Of a DNA stretch of 64,000 bases, positions 36,435-45,418 are shown piece by piece (the stretch's first letter is position 1; each line of letters opens with the position of its first letter). This stretch comes from Flavobacterium piscis (GTDB lineage Bacteria > Bacteroidota > Bacteroidia > Flavobacteriales > Flavobacteriaceae), in contig NZ_LVEN01000035.1 of assembly GCF_001686925.1 (NCBI RefSeq), positions 62,001 to 126,000 on the forward strand, written 5' to 3'. The notes beneath the pieces were generated by a model. That model worked only from the letters and a program-made list of their open reading frames with translations. It did not search any database and was not told the origin of the DNA. Both the position numbers and the translations under genes were made by a program.

Positions 36435-36766
36435 AATTGTGCGTAATTTTTAAGATTTTAAGATAGTCCTAAGACTAAAATGTAGTGTTGGCCGGCGGTT
36501 AGAGAAGAACAATAAAAAGACCCAAGAATAGTGTTATGCTTACTTATCATATAAGTACAACATCTGCATACAGTAACACCGTTTTTAATTATACCCCAAA
36601 ACAATTAAAATAAAACTAGATCTTACCATGAAGAAAGATTGATCTGTGTGTTAATGCATGTCAGACTCTGTATCCATTGGGTCTTAATGTTCTTTATGAT
36701 TTTTTGATTAGATTCTTTGATGATATTGAAACTCCATAGGGCAGTATTTTTGTGTGCAATTATCCA
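36435..36766 (-). promoter_or_regulatory. Leader region of the wzx segment, with palindrome TACTTAT-CAT-ATAAGTA
   Basis: A gap of 332 bp in an otherwise tight cluster, with no gene. A perfect 7-bp inverted repeat (TACTTAT at 36541-36547, ATAAGTA at 36551-36557) lies about 105 bp before the flippase start. I find no TAnnTTTG element that is clearly placed. The region looks like a promoter or leader with an operator. Confidence 0.5.
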
Positions 36767-37123
36767 TTAATTAAAATTGAATTTTTCATCAAAATATACA
36801 CGCAAATCATCCCGATACCCCATTTTTGTTTCTAAGCAATCTAAGACCCCTATGTTTTTTATATTGGTAAACTTATTCAGGAATTTCGGGCAGTGATTGC
36901 AAATTAATAACTGAATTCCATGAGTATACAACCTAAACAAATCGATTAAATCATCTTCAGAATAAAGGACAAAAACAATTAGTGAAAGGTCTGTATTTAT
37001 CTCATTTCCATAGATAATGGCCTTTTTATTACCCGTTAAAAATTTGATGTCTTTGAACTCATACTTTAAAAATCTCGAAAAATAATGAAAGTCATCAAAA
37101 ACCAATACTTTACTTTGATTCAT
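36767..37123 (-). CDS. Receiver-like small protein inside the capsule cluster
   Basis: A soluble protein of 118 residues. The opening 'KVLVFDDFHYFSRFLKYEF' mimics the first strand and acidic pocket (two Asp) of a response-regulator receiver. 'DLSLIVFVLYSEDDLIDLFR' falls where the phospho-acceptor strand and the following helix would be, but the site residue is not a clean Asp. 'GIQLLICNHCP' then stands where the Thr/Ser strand is expected. There is no output domain. It is flanked by two non-coding gaps (332 and 132 bp), unlike its neighbours. I treat it as a degenerate receiver of unknown function; a chance resemblance is possible. Confidence 0.55.
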   Translation of the reverse strand: MNQSKVLVFDDFHYFSRFLKYEFKDIKFLTGNKKAIIYGNEINTDLSLIVFVLYSEDDLIDLFRLYTHGIQLLICNHCPKFLNKFTNIKNIGVLDCLETKMGYRDDLRVYFDEKFNFN

Positions 37124-37255
37124 GTTTTTAAAATTTAAAAATTAATGTTTCATTAAAAATATTTGAAACTATTATTACTACTTCAATTGCTTTTCCGGAG
37201 ATAAAAAAAATAAAAGTTCAGTATTATTTACTTCAGGTGCCTTTTTAAAATCAGA

Positions 37256-38212
37256 CTAAAAAGAAACTTTTTTAACATTTTCTACATTGGCCAAAAACCA
37301 GTTGTAGGTTTCCTCAATTCCTTCTTCTAAAGCGACCTGATGTTTCCAGCCCAATTGATTCATTTTAGCACTATCCATTAATTTTCGTGGAGTTCCGTCT
37401 GGCTTTGTTGTATCCCATATAATTTCTCCGCGATGTCCAACAATTTGCTGTATTGTCCAGGCTAATTTTTCAATACTTAAATCTTCCCCGGTTCCTACAT
37501 TGTAGAGATAATCCGGAAGTTGATTTTCTAAAGCAAATACAACGGCCTGTGCCATATCATCTACAAAAAGAAACTCTCTTAGCGGTGTTCCTGTTCCCCA
37601 AAGTGTTACAGGCGAATGATCGTTTTCTTTAGCTTCATGAAATTTGCGTATCATAGCAGGTAAAACATGCGAACTTGTCAAATCAAAATTGTCATGAATG
37701 CCGTATAAGTTAGTGGGCATGAGACTCACATAATCTTTTCCAAATTGTTTTCTGATGGCTTCGCAGGATTTAATTCCTGAAATTTTAGCCAGCGCATACC
37801 ACTCATTAGTGGGTTCCAGGGAATCTGTCAGGAGATATTCTTCTAATAAGGGTTGCGGAGCCAGTTTAGGATAAATACAAGAGCTGCCTAAAAAAATAAA
37901 CTTTTCTATTCCTGCATGCAAAGCAGTATCAATAAGATTATTCTGGATCTGCATGTTCTCCATAATAAATTGATACGGGTAATCTTTGTTTGCCAGAATC
38001 CCTCCTACTTTTGCTGCCGCATCAATAATGGCATCCGGTTTTTCTCTGGATATAAATGCTCTCACAGCTTCCTGATTGCGAAGGTCTAATTCCTGACTAG
38101 ACTGACCTATTAGATTTGAATATCCTTTCTTTTCTAATGCTCTCCAAACTGCTGAGCCTACCATCCCGCGATGTCCGGCAATATATATTTTTGCTGTTTT
38201 ATCTAAACCCAT
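37256..38212 (-). CDS. fcl: GDP-L-fucose synthase
   Basis: An extended short-chain dehydrogenase of 318 residues. It has the start 'KIYIAGHRGMVGSAVWRALE', 'FLGSSCIYPKLAPQPLLEEY' and the catalytic 'NEWYALAKISGIKSCEA' (Tyr-x3-Lys), all diagnostic for WcaG/Fcl. It makes GDP-L-fucose from the Gmd product by epimerisation and NADPH reduction. Its stop codon is followed by the lone receiver-like gene, and its start is 2 bp after gmd. Confidence 0.96.
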   Translation of the reverse strand: MGLDKTAKIYIAGHRGMVGSAVWRALEKKGYSNLIGQSSQELDLRNQEAVRAFISREKPDAIIDAAAKVGGILANKDYPYQFIMENMQIQNNLIDTALHAGIEKFIFLGSSCIYPKLAPQPLLEEYLLTDSLEPTNEWYALAKISGIKSCEAIRKQFGKDYVSLMPTNLYGIHDNFDLTSSHVLPAMIRKFHEAKENDHSPVTLWGTGTPLREFLFVDDMAQAVVFALENQLPDYLYNVGTGEDLSIEKLAWTIQQIVGHRGEIIWDTTKPDGTPRKLMDSAKMNQLGWKHQVALEEGIEETYNWFLANVENVKKVSF

Positions 38213-38214
38213 TT

Positions 38215-39330
38215 TTATTCGTAATAATTCATTGTTTGATATCCTGCTTCTTCCAGATGGTGATCTTTTTTCATTAATTTCACATCTGATTCCATCATAT
38301 CGGTCACTAAATCCTGAAGATCATATTCCGGAGTCCAGCCTAGTTTAGTATTGGCCTTGGTGGCATCACCAATCAATAATTCGACTTCTGTTGGACGGAA
38401 ATAACGAGGATTTACCGCCAAAACTTCTTTTCCTATTTCGATTTGATAATCCGGATTACGACAAATTGCGACATACGCTTTTTCATCTACACCAGTTCCT
38501 GTAAACGCTAATTCGATACCAACGTGAGCAAAACTCATTTTAACAAATTCGCGAACCGGAGTTGTAGTACCTGTTGCAATAACCCAATCTTCCGGCTCTT
38601 CTGCCTGAAGAATCATCCACATCATACGTACATAATCTTTAGCGTGTCCCCAATCTCTTTGCGCATCAAGATTTCCTAAATAAAATTTATCCTGCAATCC
38701 TAAGGCAATTCTGGAAACCGCACGGGTAATTTTTCTGGTTACAAAGGTTTCTCCACGAATAGGAGATTCATGGTTGAATAAAATTCCGTTACAGGCATAC
38801 ATTCCATAAGCTTCCCTGTAATTAACCGTTATCCAGTAGGCGTACATTTTTGCAACAGCATACGGAGAACGAGGGTAAAAAGGCGTAGTTTCTGATTGTG
38901 GAACTTCTTGAACTTTTCCGTATAACTCAGATGTAGAAGCCTGATAAATACGGGTTTTCTTTTCTAATCCTAACAAACGAACTGCATCTAAAACCCTTAG
39001 TGTTCCTAAACCATCAGCGTTTCCTGTATATTCCGGTATTTCAAAAGAAACCTGAACATGACTCATTGCTGCCAGGTTATAAATCTCATCGGGCTGAATT
39101 TGCTGAATCAAACGAATTAAGTTCGTACTATCAGTCATGTCGCCATAATGCAATATAAATCGTTGATTATTTACATGCGGATCTTGATACAAATGATCAA
39201 TACGATCTGTATTAAACAAAGAACTTCTTCTTTTTACGCCATGAACAATATAGTCTTTTTTTAATAAAAACTCACTTAAATAAGCTCCATCCTGACCAGT
39301 TACCCCTGTTATTAGTGCTACTTTAGCCAT
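38215..39330 (-). CDS. gmd: GDP-mannose 4,6-dehydratase
   Basis: A protein of 371 residues with 'ALITGVTGQDGAYLSEFLLK', 'GVKRRSSLFNTDRIDHLYQD', the Thr-Ser-Glu segment 'ASTSELYGKVQEVPQSE', 'YPRSPYAVAKMYAYW' (Tyr-x3-Lys) and 'NHESPIRGETFVTRKITRAV'. It converts GDP-D-mannose to GDP-4-keto-6-deoxymannose. With manC and fcl it forms a complete route to GDP-L-fucose. Confidence 0.97.
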   Translation of the reverse strand: MAKVALITGVTGQDGAYLSEFLLKKDYIVHGVKRRSSLFNTDRIDHLYQDPHVNNQRFILHYGDMTDSTNLIRLIQQIQPDEIYNLAAMSHVQVSFEIPEYTGNADGLGTLRVLDAVRLLGLEKKTRIYQASTSELYGKVQEVPQSETTPFYPRSPYAVAKMYAYWITVNYREAYGMYACNGILFNHESPIRGETFVTRKITRAVSRIALGLQDKFYLGNLDAQRDWGHAKDYVRMMWMILQAEEPEDWVIATGTTTPVREFVKMSFAHVGIELAFTGTGVDEKAYVAICRNPDYQIEIGKEVLAVNPRYFRPTEVELLIGDATKANTKLGWTPEYDLQDLVTDMMESDVKLMKKDHHLEEAGYQTMNYYE

Positions 39331-39433
39331 AATTATTTATCTTTTATTTTGTTTTGATTTTGTACTTTTCATCTTGTGCAGAGATGAATTCTGTTTTCTT
39401 TAGGTCCGGTGATTGTCAATACAAATTGCTGCG

Positions 39434-40438
39434 CTAAATCAAACAAGAACCTGATAACTCCAGCTGTTGATACACCTCTTTAACTTCTTGCGAATATTTT
39501 TTTTGTAAAACCAAAAGGGCATCAGGAGTATGAACCAATAAGCAATCTTCTAAACCTACAAAGGCCGTATGCACATCAGAACCAATTACAATATTTCCGT
39601 TAAGATCTGCTGAATGTCCGTTTTGCATCAAATAATCATATACCGCTTCAAAAGATCCTAAATCAGACCATTCGAAATGAGTAGCCACTACTTTTATATT
39701 TTTACTTCGCTCCATTACAGCGTAGTCTACACTGATAGAAGGTATTTGAAGCGATAATTCATAATTTAATAAACCATCGACATTATCCTGCCAAACCAGT
39801 TGGGCTCGCTTGTAAAGTTCCGGTTCCTGTACTTTTAACTCTTCTAAAAAGAAACCAGCTTTAAAACAGAACAAACCACTGTTCCACAAAAATCTTCCGC
39901 TTTCTGTAAAGGATATTGCTTTTTCTAAATTTGGTTTTTCATGAAATGCCAATACTGTATCTCCATCAAATTCAATATATCCATAGCCGGTTTCCGGTCT
40001 TAAAGGCTGTATACCAAAAGTGACTAAAAAGTTATTTTTTGCTAATGCTATAGCCTGATCCAATCCCGCCTTATATTGTACTTCTCCTTCTATGATATGA
40101 TCAGATGGTGTTACGATCAATATGTCATCCGGATCAGCATTAAATGCAGCAAAAGCAATTGCAGCAGCTGTATTTCTTGGCGTAGCTTCAATGATATGCG
40201 TAAAAGGAACACCTAATTTTTTCATGACGTTCTCCGTCAAATGACTATTATCTCTGTTTCCAACCACTACAACATCATCTGCCACTGCGGCATTTCGTTC
40301 TAAAGTCAGTTCAAATAGCGATTTACCCTCAAATAAATCCAGATATTGCTTGGGCTGGCTTTTACGGGAAAGTGGCCAAAGCCTGCTTCCTACTCCTCCC
40401 GTTAGCACAACATGTATTATTTTATTTGTTGAATTCAT
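39434..40438 (-). CDS. manC: Mannose-1-phosphate guanylyltransferase (single-domain)
   Basis: A nucleotidyltransferase of 334 residues with the signature 'VVLTGGVGSRLWPLSRKSQP', 'EATPRNTAAAIAFAA', 'VTPSDHIIE' and 'WNSGLFCFKA'. It makes GDP-mannose from GTP and mannose-1-phosphate. Unlike enterobacterial ManC it lacks the C-terminal phosphomannose isomerase cupin; a stand-alone cupin of that type lies at 43336-43851. Its start overlaps the upstream stop by 4 bp. Confidence 0.94.
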   Translation of the reverse strand: MNSTNKIIHVVLTGGVGSRLWPLSRKSQPKQYLDLFEGKSLFELTLERNAAVADDVVVVGNRDNSHLTENVMKKLGVPFTHIIEATPRNTAAAIAFAAFNADPDDILIVTPSDHIIEGEVQYKAGLDQAIALAKNNFLVTFGIQPLRPETGYGYIEFDGDTVLAFHEKPNLEKAISFTESGRFLWNSGLFCFKAGFFLEELKVQEPELYKRAQLVWQDNVDGLLNYELSLQIPSISVDYAVMERSKNIKVVATHFEWSDLGSFEAVYDYLMQNGHSADLNGNIVIGSDVHTAFVGLEDCLLVHTPDALLVLQKKYSQEVKEVYQQLELSGSCLI

Positions 40439-40863
40439 ATTTTCTCATTTAATAATTCAATCTGAAAAACCTCTCTGCGTAAATTAGAACTCGAAAAACG
40501 ATGGTCTCTCGTATTGAAATAAAGTACAATACCTTTTTCTTCGCAATAGTTTCTGCCTGTAAAATCCCTTTCCTTATATTCATCACCTACAATGCGCACA
40601 TCGATTTGAAAAGCTTTTAAGATATCTTCTAAATCCTGCTCTGTGGTATAAGGCACAATCTCATCTACAAACTTGCACGCCTTCAACTGAATGTAACGTT
40701 CTACAACTGTCTGCGTGGGTTTGTTTTTTGTAGGTCTGTCAATCGTTGGATCTGTTTGTAAGCCAACAATCAAATAATCACAATGTAATCTCGCCTCTTC
40801 AAGCATTTTCACATGACCCGCATGCAATAAATCAAAAGCACTAAAGGTTATTCCTGTTTTCAT
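40435..40863 (-). CDS. Cytidylyltransferase-like nucleotidyltransferase (TagD/RfaE family)
   Basis: A protein of 142 residues. I place the start at ATG 40863 because the family begins exactly with 'KTGITFSAFDLLHAGHVKML', which holds the HxGH nucleotide-binding motif. 'ERYIQLKACKFVDEIVPY' and 'RDHRFSSSNLRREV' are the other family blocks. It activates a phosphorylated sugar or polyol with CTP or ATP; glycerol-3-phosphate is one possibility. It is the first gene of the long minus-strand cluster. Confidence 0.85.
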   Translation of the reverse strand: MKTGITFSAFDLLHAGHVKMLEEARLHCDYLIVGLQTDPTIDRPTKNKPTQTVVERYIQLKACKFVDEIVPYTTEQDLEDILKAFQIDVRIVGDEYKERDFTGRNYCEEKGIVLYFNTRDHRFSSSNLRREVFQIELLNEKI

Positions 40864-41382
40864 AATATTGGTTTTTTGCTTATAAATGAGTTCAAAAAAT
40901 AAATCGGGCTGTAAAAGATATTTATACAAATATTTTAAAATTGAACAAGGGTTCCCCGTGAATAGTTACATTTTACTATCCCTAAAAAAAATAAAATTTA
41001 TTATTTTTTTGACTTATTATGTTTGGAAAAAGTTGGAAAGTGACTACAAAAAAACGACTACCAACAAGGCAAAATTAACACAGACTCAGAATAATCGAAA
41101 CTTAATTTAGTGGTTAAAAAGTCTTAATAAGGAATAATTACAATTGAAAAGAGCGTCTAAAGAAATAAAACACAATTAATTTCACTTACCTATATATTAA
41201 ATCTATTTGCAACAAAAACAAACTGTTAAAGTGTATTTAACTGCACAAAACAAAATCTTACAAATAATTAATATTCAATAATTTACAATTAATATACCGC
41301 TATACTATTAATAGGTATTTAAAGAAAAGTCAAGTATCAATAAATATTAATTTAACATTCAAAGAAGAACAGATAAAATATT
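40864..41382. other. Divergent control region of the capsule cluster
   Basis: A 519-bp gap between the minus-strand cluster and ugd, with no credible gene. A near-consensus -7 element TCTATTTG (about 41199-41206) stands upstream of ugd and would leave a leader of roughly 170 nt. On the minus strand, AATATTTG near 40935-40942 is a similarly imperfect match. A long untranslated leader would suit control by the UpxY-like antiterminator encoded downstream, which is inference. Confidence 0.45.
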
Positions 41383-42780
41383 ATGAAAACTAAAATTACT
41401 AAAATCTGCTGTATCGGTGCTGGTTATGTTGGTGGACCCACCATGGCAGTAATTGCTAAAAAATGTCCACACATACAAGTAACAGTTGTTGACTTAAATA
41501 CAGAACGCATAGCGGCCTGGAATGATAAGGATGTAGCCAATATTCCAATTTACGAGCCAGGGCTTAGTGCTATTGTAGAGGAAGCCAGAGGAAGAAACTT
41601 ATTTTTCTCTACCGATGTTGAAAAAGCGATAGAAGAAGCCCAGATTATTTTTATCTCAGTAAATACGCCAACGAAAACGTATGGAAAAGGAAAAGGAAAA
41701 GCAGCCGATTTAAAATATATTGAACTTTGCGCCAGACAAATCGCCAAAATTTCAAAAGATGATAAAATTGTGGTAGAGAAATCTACTCTGCCGGTACGAA
41801 CTGCTGAGGCTATCAAAAGTATTCTGGACAACACCGGAAACGGAGTGCAATTTCAAATTTTATCCAATCCTGAATTCCTGGCAGAAGGAACAGCTGTTAC
41901 TGATTTATTACATCCGGACCGAATTTTAATAGGTGGCGAAACAACTCCTGAAGGACAAGAAGCAATTGAGGCATTAGTTGATGTTTACAAAAATTGGGTT
42001 CCCGAAGAAAAGATATTAACTACAAATGTATGGTCTTCAGAATTGTCTAAACTAACTGCCAATGCTTTCCTGGCACAGCGCATTTCGTCGATAAACGCTT
42101 TATCTGAACTTTGCGAAAAAACCGGTGCTGATGTTAATGAAGTAGCAAAAGCGATTGGAATGGACAGCCGAATTGGTTCTAAATTTCTAAAAGCATCAGT
42201 TGGATTTGGAGGTTCTTGTTTTCAAAAAGATATTTTAAACTTAGTTTATATCGCAAAATCATACGGATTAAATGAAGTGGCTGATTATTGGGAGCAGGTT
42301 ATTATTATGAACGATTATCAGAAAAAAAGATTCTCGACCAAAATAACACAAACTTTATATAATACGGTTGCCGATAAAAAAATAACATTCTTTGGCTGGG
42401 CTTTCAAAAAAGATACGAATGATACCAGAGAATCGGCAGCTATTTATGTTGCAGATGATCTAATCTCGGAACAGGCTAAAATTGCAGTTTATGATCCTAA
42501 AGTAAGCAGAGAAAAAATACTGGCCGATTTAGATTATTTAAAAACCAGATCGCAGGAAGAAAACAAAGCAAGCCTGGGTTCTTACCAAAATCCTTATGAA
42601 GCTTGTCAGGAATCACATGCCATTGCAGTGCTCACAGAATGGGACGAATTTAAGACTTATGACTGGCAAAAAATATACGATTCGATGCTAAAACCGGCTT
42701 TTGTATTTGATGGCAGAAATATTTTAAATAAAACAGAACTGGAATCTATTGGTTTCATTTATCAGGCAATTGGTTCTTAA
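41383..42780 (+). CDS. ugd: UDP-glucose 6-dehydrogenase
   Basis: A protein of 465 residues. It shows NAD-binding 'KICCIGAGYVGGPTMAVIAK', then 'FISVNTPTKTYGKGKGKAAD', 'EKSTLPVRTAEAIKSIL', 'LSNPEFLAEGTAVTDL', the catalytic Cys in 'VGFGGSCFQKDILNLVYIAK' and 'FFGWAFKKDTNDTRESAA'. The length and the 'GPTMAVIAKKCP' start match the longer animal-like class of this enzyme. It oxidises UDP-glucose to UDP-glucuronate, so the polymer probably contains a uronic acid. The upxY-like gene follows after 54 bp. Confidence 0.95.
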   Translation: MKTKITKICCIGAGYVGGPTMAVIAKKCPHIQVTVVDLNTERIAAWNDKDVANIPIYEPGLSAIVEEARGRNLFFSTDVEKAIEEAQIIFISVNTPTKTYGKGKGKAADLKYIELCARQIAKISKDDKIVVEKSTLPVRTAEAIKSILDNTGNGVQFQILSNPEFLAEGTAVTDLLHPDRILIGGETTPEGQEAIEALVDVYKNWVPEEKILTTNVWSSELSKLTANAFLAQRISSINALSELCEKTGADVNEVAKAIGMDSRIGSKFLKASVGFGGSCFQKDILNLVYIAKSYGLNEVADYWEQVIIMNDYQKKRFSTKITQTLYNTVADKKITFFGWAFKKDTNDTRESAAIYVADDLISEQAKIAVYDPKVSREKILADLDYLKTRSQEENKASLGSYQNPYEACQESHAIAVLTEWDEFKTYDWQKIYDSMLKPAFVFDGRNILNKTELESIGFIYQAIGS

Positions 42781-42834
42781 AGTGGTATAAAAAAGACTAA
42801 AAATCATCTTGTACAATCCAAAAACATATATAAA

Positions 42835-43317
42835 ATGAACTGGTACGTTATCTATACAAAACCAAAATGGGAAAAAAGAGTTGCTGACCAACTCACGCAG
42901 TTGGGCGTAAACTGCTATTGTCCTTTAATAAAAACTACAAAGCAATATTCAGACAGAAAAAAAACGCTGGAAGTACCGCTTTTTAGTAACTATGTATTTG
43001 TTCAATTGGCTGATAAAGACCGAAATTTAGTTTTTTTATCACGCGGAGCCATCCGGTATTTATACTGGCTAGGAAAACATGCCATTGTAAAAGATAAAGA
43101 AATCAGCACTATAAAAGAGTGGCTTACTGAAGACGCCGCTATTAGTATTAGCCAATACAATGTTGGCGAAACGATTAAAGTAAATTCAGGCCCTTTTTTA
43201 AATCATGATGCTGTAATCAAAGAAGTAACTAATTCTCACTATGTCCTGATTTTAGAATCTCTGGGTTATGTCTTAAAAATTAAGCACAAAGCCGCAGAAA
43301 TTAAGATCGCGATTTAA
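42835..43317 (+). CDS. NusG-like transcription antiterminator, UpxY type
   Basis: A protein of 160 residues with the NusG N-terminal fold: 'NWYVIYTKPKWEKRVADQL', 'NCYCPLIKTTKQYSDRKKTL', 'PLFSNYVFVQLADKDRNLV' and a C-terminal KOW-like part. UpxY proteins act on RNA polymerase in the leader of capsule operons so that the long transcript is completed. Here it lies second in a small operon (ugd, upxY-like, cupin) divergent from the main cluster, and not as the first gene of that cluster. It may act on either transcript. Confidence 0.9.
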   Translation: MNWYVIYTKPKWEKRVADQLTQLGVNCYCPLIKTTKQYSDRKKTLEVPLFSNYVFVQLADKDRNLVFLSRGAIRYLYWLGKHAIVKDKEISTIKEWLTEDAAISISQYNVGETIKVNSGPFLNHDAVIKEVTNSHYVLILESLGYVLKIKHKAAEIKIAI

Positions 43318-43335
43318 TAAAAATGAAATAAAAAA

Positions 43336-43851
43336 ATGGATTTTAATTTATCTAAAGAAGCAGACAAGGATACAATATTTAAAAAGATCGCTTCATTTTT
43401 GGAAGACCAAAATTTTAAAGTAGTACAACAGGATAACACAAGGCCATGGGGAGGTTTTTTTGTAATAGATGAAAAACAAGCACAAGCTTTTGCAGCGCAA
43501 TTTTTTCCGCATTTAGAAATGTCCGAAATTCAGATTACCAATAAGTTGAGCCCAAAAATTTTAATTGTCGCACCTAATAAACGATTGTCCTGGCAATATC
43601 ATTTTAGAAGAGCCGAAATCTGGACCATTCTTTCTGGTCCTGTTGGTGTAAAAACAAGTGATACTGATGAAGAAAAAGAACTTCAAATACTTGATCCGGG
43701 TCAATTTATTCAAATGAATAAAGGAGAACGCCATCGTTTGACAGGTTTGGATTCCTGGGGAATTGTTGCTGAAATCTGGCAGCATACTGATCCGGATCAC
43801 CCTTCTGATGAAGATGATATCGTTCGCTTACAAGACGATTTTGGGAGATAA
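43336..43851 (+). CDS. Stand-alone mannose-6-phosphate-isomerase-type cupin
   Basis: A protein of 171 residues. 'PNKRLSWQYHFRRAEIWTIL' has the QxHxxRxExW pattern of the cupin domain of type II phosphomannose isomerases. 'PGQFIQMNKGERHRL' and 'SWGIVAEIWQH' supply the second metal-binding strand. In many bacteria this domain is fused to ManC; the ManC here lacks it. A role in making mannose-6-phosphate for the GDP-mannose route is therefore likely but not proven. It ends a three-gene operon. Confidence 0.75.
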   Translation: MDFNLSKEADKDTIFKKIASFLEDQNFKVVQQDNTRPWGGFFVIDEKQAQAFAAQFFPHLEMSEIQITNKLSPKILIVAPNKRLSWQYHFRRAEIWTILSGPVGVKTSDTDEEKELQILDPGQFIQMNKGERHRLTGLDSWGIVAEIWQHTDPDHPSDEDDIVRLQDDFGR

Positions 43852-43871
43852 TGCAAACGACTAAAAAATAC

Positions 43872-43910
43872 AAAGCCATAAATCTTAAACTCTTAAAGAT
43901 TTATGGCTTT
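43872..43910. terminator. Bidirectional terminator
   Basis: AAAGCCATAAATCTT (43872-43886) pairs with AAGATTTATGGCTTT (43896-43910) as a perfect 15-bp stem with flanking A/T runs. It lies between the convergent cupin gene and the AraC-type gene and can serve both. Confidence 0.85.
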
Positions 43911-43935
43911 ATATTTCTAAGAAAGAATGTTATAA

Positions 43936-45096
43936 TTATTTCTTTTTAATGTAAATCTGCGGAGAGATTCCTGTCACTTCCTTAAAGGTTGTATAAAACG
44001 GACTATAAGATGAAAATCCTACTTTACTGGCTAAAGATTCTATAGTGTTTGACTGTAAATAACCTTTTTCTATTAATTGTAATGCATCGTGTATTCGTAC
44101 TATTTTTTTAAATTCAGTAAAACTTACTCTTGAAAGATACTTGAAAACAAATGTCAAATGACTTTTGGGTATTTTAAGTCTATTCGCCATATCATTGAGC
44201 GATGCATTTGGGTTTCGAAAAATTTCGTGCTTAAAAACCAATTTTTCAATATCGTGAATATAGCTGCTAGTATATTTTGCAATTTTTGCACCTAGCGCTT
44301 TGTCCTGAACATTAGTAATGCCTTCTAAAGAATCTAAAATCCATAAATCTTTTAAAATAAAATTAGATTTGTCATGCTCTTTTACTTTGTCCAGCATGAC
44401 AGTATAACCATACAATATTTCCGGAGTAAATAATATTTTAAAATACATGATGTTCAGCAATAAAGCCGGAAAAAATTTATAGTTATTTAATTCAAGATTA
44501 TTTACAGATTTCAAATTCAGAGAAATAACAACAATCAGGTGAAAAACAATTAAGGCGTATAAATAAAAAATAAAAAACGCCCATTGCTTTACTATTCTAT
44601 TTTGTTTAATGTTCAAAAGATCCAGTTCTTTATTCCAGATTTTATTTTTTAAGAATACATAAATAATTGTAGTATAGTAAATAACATAGGCCTCAAACAA
44701 AATCGAAAAAAATAACTTAATCGTAAATAACGGTACCGATTCAATCAGTAATCTCCTGGCAAGTAAATTAAATACCACTAAAAATATCGGAAAAATAAAA
44801 TGCACCAACTCCTTATAGTTGAATTTTTTACTGTCTTTATCAATATTAATAAAAAACAAATACATTGCCGGAATAATTACAATTAGAAAAGGATAATACG
44901 CATTATGCCCCATTTCAGTTAAGCACAAAATATTAAAACCATCCAAACCTTTGAGTAAAAAATTGAGAGCAAGTAACTTAAAAGAGAGTAATAAATAAAT
45001 GTTTAATAATTTATTGTATTTAAACTGCATTATTATAATTATAAAACAGATTAGTCCAAGTAATCCTGAAAATAGATAAAAAAGGTTTATCAGCAT
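43936..45096 (-). CDS. Membrane-bound AraC-family regulator (module 1)
   Basis: A protein of 386 residues. About seven membrane segments fill residues 1-220, and an AraC DNA-binding domain ends the protein ('NDMANRLKIPKSHLTFVFKY', 'IESLASKVGFSSYSPFYTTF', 'GISPQIYIKKK'). The C-terminal half is plainly related to the regulator at 45958-47130. This class senses something in or at the membrane and binds DNA directly. A palindromic operator array lies just upstream of its start, suggesting autoregulation. A small XRE-type gene is divergent. Confidence 0.88.
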   Translation of the reverse strand: MLINLFYLFSGLLGLICFIIIIMQFKYNKLLNIYLLLSFKLLALNFLLKGLDGFNILCLTEMGHNAYYPFLIVIIPAMYLFFINIDKDSKKFNYKELVHFIFPIFLVVFNLLARRLLIESVPLFTIKLFFSILFEAYVIYYTTIIYVFLKNKIWNKELDLLNIKQNRIVKQWAFFIFYLYALIVFHLIVVISLNLKSVNNLELNNYKFFPALLLNIMYFKILFTPEILYGYTVMLDKVKEHDKSNFILKDLWILDSLEGITNVQDKALGAKIAKYTSSYIHDIEKLVFKHEIFRNPNASLNDMANRLKIPKSHLTFVFKYLSRVSFTEFKKIVRIHDALQLIEKGYLQSNTIESLASKVGFSSYSPFYTTFKEVTGISPQIYIKKK

Positions 45097-45137
45097 TTTT
45101 TTGTGTGGTTTTTTTGAATGAAATTTGTTTTTTCTTC

Positions 45138-45174
45138 AATGTAATAAATTTTATTACGGTTTAAATGTAATAAA
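45138..45174. promoter_or_regulatory. Palindromic operator array GTAATAAA-T-TTTATTAC plus extra half-site
   Basis: GTAATAAA (45141-45148) and TTTATTAC (45150-45157) form a 17-bp palindrome, and a third AATGTAATAAA copy lies at 45164-45174, 26 bp from the first. The array is 42-78 bp upstream of the module-1 AraC start. It is a strong candidate binding site for that regulator or for the XRE partner. Confidence 0.6.
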
Positions 45175-45418
45175 CTTTATCAACTGAATATTTGATTTTA
45201 TTTTATAATTGTAGTAATCACACATTAGCTTGGGGTTTTGTAATAAAAACACTAGTCTAATCCTTTTGATGAATATAAATAATAAAATTAACATAAAGAA
45301 TGTCGATTATTTTGTTTTTTCTTACATGGCAATGTTTAGAAAGTTTTTCGAAATAAAAAACTTTTTTTTACTATTAAGTCTTTAACAAGTGTTAAAATGT
45401 CCTTTATTAGGAATTAAA

